From: an uncultured Eubacterium sp.
GTDB lineage: Bacteria > Bacillota > Clostridia > Lachnospirales > Lachnospiraceae
Length of the DNA stretch: 8,316 nt
Assembly: GCA_902475415.1 (NCBI GenBank)
Contig: CABRZK010000097.1
Span: 1 to 8,316, forward strand
Direction: 5' to 3'
In this document: positions 5,856 through 8,316 of the stretch, one piece after another
How positions within the stretch are numbered: position 1 is the stretch's first letter
How the letters are laid out: each line of letters starts with the position of its first letter
Position numbers and translations under genes: made by a program
Notes under the pieces: generated by a model
Databases searched by the model: none
Told to the model about the DNA's origin: nothing
Seen by the model: the letters and a program-made list of their open reading frames with translations, nothing else

Positions 5856-6007
5856 ATGAAATCCTTTCTGTTTTCAGTCTGATAGTTGCTGCAGAACAAT
5901 CCTGTTCTGACACATACTCCTTTTTTCACGCTCATCTGCCATTCAAAATACAGGCGATCTGTTCCCGCGCAAAGTACATTTTCCACTATTTCCGTAAATC
6001 ACATGCA
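5856..6007. other. spacer with small hairpin between NikC-like and NikD-like genes
   Basis: At 152 nt this gap is unusually long inside an importer operon. It holds a perfect 7-bp inverted repeat CAGAACA-4 nt-TGTTCTG (5892-5909). Just upstream on the minus strand is a strong purine-rich AAAAAAGGAG motif immediately before an ATG that opens only a 13-codon frame. There is no T-tract, so it is not a terminator. It may be a decayed or shortened reading frame, or an mRNA structure that tunes ATPase expression. Confidence 0.4.
5862..5867 (-). promoter_or_regulatory. ribosome binding site that fixes the GTG start of the NikD-like gene
   Basis: AAAGGA on the minus strand lies 6 nt before the GTG at 5853-5855. 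An overlapping ATG at 5855-5857 is in another frame, so the GTG is the supported start. Confidence 0.6.
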
Positions 6008-6817
6008 TTATCCTACATCCAGTACATCGCGCACCGTATCACCCAGCAGGTTAAATAATGCCACCGTAATAAAAATCGCCGCTCCCGGAGCAAGAATGAT
6101 CCACGGACAGGTCTGCAGCATGCTTCGTCCATTGCTCATCATCGAACCCCATTCTGCCACCGGCGGTGTTGCGCCAAGTCCCAGAAATGATAATCCTGCC
6201 AGCTCCATAATCATTGTTCCGATATCCAGAACGGCTGTTACGACCATCGTTCCGGCGATATTTGGAAAAATATGTCTGAGCAGAATTTGTCCGGAACTGC
6301 ATCCGGCCAGTTTTGCCGCTGCAATATATGGCATCTCTTTCACTGTCAGCACCTGGCTTCGTGCCAGTCTTGCAAATTTCGGCCACGAAATACATGCCAG
6401 TGCAACAACCGCACTTTTCAGGCCACCGCTTAATACACCTGCCACCGCTATGGCAAATACCATACCCGGGAACGCCAGAAACACATCCGAAATACGCATC
6501 AGCAGATCATCCAGTTTCCCGCCAAAATATCCGCACAGCATACCGATTGCGGTTCCAACCACCGTTATGATCAATACCAGAAGCAGAGACGAAAATACTG
6601 TCGTCTGTGCTCCCAAAATCACACGGGAAAGCATATCCCTTCCATATCGGTCTGTTCCAAAAAGATGTGCCGCATCCGGTTTTGCCAGTGCATTCGCCAG
6701 ATCCTGCTCATAGGGATCATACGGTGTCAGATGGGACGCAAATGCTGCCACAAACAGCAGAATCCCAACCAGAATCAGCAATAGGATGAATTTTATTTTT
6801 TTCCTTTTTCTATTCAT
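6008..6817 (-). CDS. nikC: NikC/DppC-type ABC importer permease
   Basis: This 269-residue membrane protein forms one half of the transmembrane channel of the importer. A positively charged N-terminus (MNRKRKKIK) leads into a first membrane helix at about 9-28. The hallmark of the DppC/NikC subfamily, HLFGTDRYGRDMLSR, is at 51-65, and further hydrophobic segments lie at about 75-97, 111-130, 135-146, 190-215 and 238-258. The EAA loop that contacts the ATPase is YIAAAKLAGCSS at 164-175, followed by LRHIFPN (180-186). The subfamily block SFLGLGATPPVAEWG is at 210-224. The ATG at 6815-6817 has an AGGTG site at 6823-6827. It follows the NikB-like gene after 57 nt, and both are complete. Family membership is certain. 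Nickel versus peptide as substrate cannot be settled from the permease itself. Confidence 0.9.
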   Translation of the reverse strand: MNRKRKKIKFILLLILVGILLFVAAFASHLTPYDPYEQDLANALAKPDAAHLFGTDRYGRDMLSRVILGAQTTVFSSLLLVLIITVVGTAIGMLCGYFGGKLDDLLMRISDVFLAFPGMVFAIAVAGVLSGGLKSAVVALACISWPKFARLARSQVLTVKEMPYIAAAKLAGCSSGQILLRHIFPNIAGTMVVTAVLDIGTMIMELAGLSFLGLGATPPVAEWGSMMSNGRSMLQTCPWIILAPGAAIFITVALFNLLGDTVRDVLDVG

Positions 6818-6874
6818 GTTTGCACCTGTTTATTTCAATAAATTCATCTGATATATTTCAAAATTTATAATGGT

Positions 6875-7819
6875 TTACACCTGTTCATTCTGCATACGGA
6901 TTCTAGGATCCAGATAATGATAAATAAGATCCGTCACCAGATTTACCATGACATAAATCACCGCCATCCAGATCACATACGCCTGAATCACCGGATAATC
7001 TCTGGTCAGAATCGCGTCTACCGCCATTTTTCCAACACCGTCCCACATAAAAATCGACTCCACGATCGCAGTTCCTCCAAGCAGAGAACCGATGGACAGT
7101 GCAAGCAGCGTAACAATCGTCAGCATCGATGCTTTCAGCACACTTCCGTACAGAATTCTTTTTTCCCGGACACCACGCGCTCTGGCGCCCACCACATACG
7201 GTTTATTCAATTCCTCCAGCACCGTTGCCCGCACCTGTCTGGTATATTTTGCGGACATGGCAATCGCCAGTGTCAGCGTCGGCAATACGACGCTTTTCCA
7301 TCCGGCATTATTTCCCATAACCGGAAACCAGCCCAGTTTCAGGGAAAATACATACATCAACAGCAATGCCACAAAAAATCCCGGCATGGAATTTCCGATA
7401 AAACTCAGCACCCGGATCAGATAATCGGTAAATTTATTCTTTTTTACCGCCGATAAAATACCAAGTGGAATAGATAAAACCACAGTCAGCAGCATTGATG
7501 TGATTGTCAGATAAATGGTTGCCGGCAATTTTGATACAAACTGTGAAAAAACCGGCTGCCCGGAAATATAAGAGTTTCCCATATCCCCGCGCAGCAGATT
7601 CCCAAGCCACACCAGATACTGCACCGGCAAAGGTTTATCCAGTCCCAGTTCCACCCGAACAGCTTCTTTCTGTTCCTCAGACCAGGAAGTTCCGGTATTC
7701 TGTTCCATCACATCTACAGCATCGGTAGAAGATGCATTCATTAATACAAAAGTAAGCAGTGTGATACCGATGAGAATCGGTATCAACTGCAAAATTCTTT
7801 TTATGATATATTTTTTCAT
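6875..7819 (-). CDS. nikB: NikB/DppB-type ABC importer permease
   Basis: This 314-residue permease is the second half of the channel. It starts with the typical KKYIIKRILQLIPILIGIT segment (2-20), a first membrane helix to about residue 28, and an external loop with the family motif LGLDKPLPVQYLVWL (58-72) and GDMGNS (78-83). The core helices are at about 100-123, 135-160, 177-190, 232-255 and 279-300. The EAA loop is YVVGARARGVREKRIL (208-223), and the C-terminus ends with YHYLDPRIR (300-308), also typical. The ATG is at 7817-7819. The ribosome binding site is weak (AAGAGA at 7833-7838, overlapping the stop codon of the upstream binding-protein gene), which suggests translational coupling across the 17-nt gap. 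It is intact with no frameshift. Confidence 0.91.
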   Translation of the reverse strand: MKKYIIKRILQLIPILIGITLLTFVLMNASSTDAVDVMEQNTGTSWSEEQKEAVRVELGLDKPLPVQYLVWLGNLLRGDMGNSYISGQPVFSQFVSKLPATIYLTITSMLLTVVLSIPLGILSAVKKNKFTDYLIRVLSFIGNSMPGFFVALLLMYVFSLKLGWFPVMGNNAGWKSVVLPTLTLAIAMSAKYTRQVRATVLEELNKPYVVGARARGVREKRILYGSVLKASMLTIVTLLALSIGSLLGGTAIVESIFMWDGVGKMAVDAILTRDYPVIQAYVIWMAVIYVMVNLVTDLIYHYLDPRIRMQNEQV

Positions 7820-7836
7820 GATTATTGTATTGTCTC

Positions 7837-8316
7837 TTACTCTTTATCCAGATCAACCGTGATTTCATAGTAATCAGACGGATGCGCAACCAGACCACTG
7901 ACACCTTTTCCGGATACCATCGACATCTTCAGATGAGATGCAAACACAAATGCATGATCATCCAGAATCGTCTGTGTCATCTGTGTTGCCAGTGTTGCAC
8001 GTTCTGCCGGTTCAAACGTAACTGCCATCTGTTTTTCCAGATTTTCCAACTGGTCGCTGTGATAGCCGCCACGGTTTTTCGTAGAACTGTCCAGACAGTG
8101 TGTGGTAAAGAAATACTCCGGATCGCCCGTCGGTGCACTGACAAAAGCTCCCGCAAAAATGTCCCAGTCCCCTTTATCCAGATAATCCTGATAATTAGCG
8201 GTGCTGTTTACCTGAACCTCAATTCCGATGTCCTTCATCGTCGCCTGTACCGATTCCGCAAGCAATGGTAATTCCTGTCTGCTCGGATATGTCACCCAGC
8301 GAATTGACAGTTTCTG
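7837..8316 (-). CDS. nikA: NikA-type ABC importer substrate-binding protein (partial, C-terminal part)
   Basis: The last 160 residues of a family 5 extracellular solute-binding protein are visible; the start, including any lipoprotein signal, is beyond the right edge. The first visible stretch, YPSRQELPLLAESVQ, and the following KDIGIEVQVN match the second-lobe strand and helix of NikA/CntA-like proteins. DYLDKGDWDIFAG and APTGDPEYFF are the next typical blocks. The C-terminus ends with DYYEITVDLDKE. The protein would sit outside the membrane and hand its ligand to the two permeases encoded directly downstream. NikA-like proteins bind nickel through a chelator such as free His, or bind opine-type metallophores, while Opp/Dpp relatives bind peptides. 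The short ATPase and these blocks favour a metal or metallophore, but this remains a family-level inference. Confidence 0.85.
   Translation of the reverse strand, partial: QKLSIRWVTYPSRQELPLLAESVQATMKDIGIEVQVNSTANYQDYLDKGDWDIFAGAFVSAPTGDPEYFFTTHCLDSSTKNRGGYHSDQLENLEKQMAVTFEPAERATLATQMTQTILDDHAFVFASHLKMSMVSGKGVSGLVAHPSDYYEITVDLDKE

Noticed and set aside
5886..6713. Plus-strand open frame of 275 codons
   Set aside because: It is antisense to the NikC-like permease, which has clear family motifs. The Ser/Thr/Ala/Pro-rich translation is the usual complement of a hydrophobic membrane gene.
6917..7456. Plus-strand open frame of 179 codons
   Set aside because: It is antisense to the NikB-like permease. 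The His/Arg/Gln-rich translation has no domain character.
7825..8271. Plus-strand Cys-rich open frame of 148 codons
   Set aside because: It is antisense to the binding-protein gene. The cysteines arise from the complement and form no recognisable metal-binding pattern.
1..8316. CRISPR array, tRNA/rRNA genes, insertion sequence, att site or phage genes
   Set aside because: I read both strands and saw no regularly spaced repeats, transposase or integrase motifs, terminal inverted repeats or RNA-gene signatures.

Overview
This window looks like chromosomal DNA from an anaerobic Firmicute, probably a gut Clostridia/Lachnospiraceae-type bacterium. That is inferred from the moderate GC content by eye, GGAG-type ribosome binding sites, simple hairpin-plus-U-tract terminators, a clostridial-style sigma-54 promoter and the protein families present. 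Every gene I can support lies on the minus strand, so transcription runs from right to left and upstream means higher coordinates.

Right block (about 3509-8316). A five-component ABC importer of the nickel/peptide family runs in the order substrate-binding protein (C-terminal 160 residues only), NikB-like permease, NikC-like permease, NikD-like ATPase, NikE-like ATPase. The second ATPase stops at 99 residues, just past Walker A, and has lost the rest of its nucleotide-binding domain. Only 3 nt after its stop, and in the same reading frame, comes a full-length LuxC-family acyl-CoA (acyl-thioester) reductase with an intact catalytic Cys motif.

Middle block (1648-3292). Two tandem paralogous class I SAM-dependent methyltransferases follow the reductase in the same direction. 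A strong intrinsic terminator (1598-1631) closes the block. The combination of nickel-type importer, acyl-thioester reductase and two small-molecule methyltransferases suggests that a small ligand, for example a metallophore or an aldehyde-derived metabolite, is made or modified together with import. This is inference; no LuxE partner, NRPS or opine dehydrogenase is visible here.

Left block (1-1575). A separate transcription unit starts from a sigma-54 promoter that matches the consensus at every specified base (1456-1473). Upstream of it lie repeated GTTGCAAAA elements that could be activator sites. It drives a cyclase-family metal-dependent hydrolase with all expected active-site residues, followed by a 3-hydroxyacyl-CoA dehydrogenase that runs off the left edge. 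This looks like an inducible catabolic operon whose substrate I cannot name.

The most interesting points are the consensus sigma-54 promoter with its repeat array, the truncated NikE fused in frame (across one TGA) to the reductase, and the transporter/reductase/methyltransferase association.
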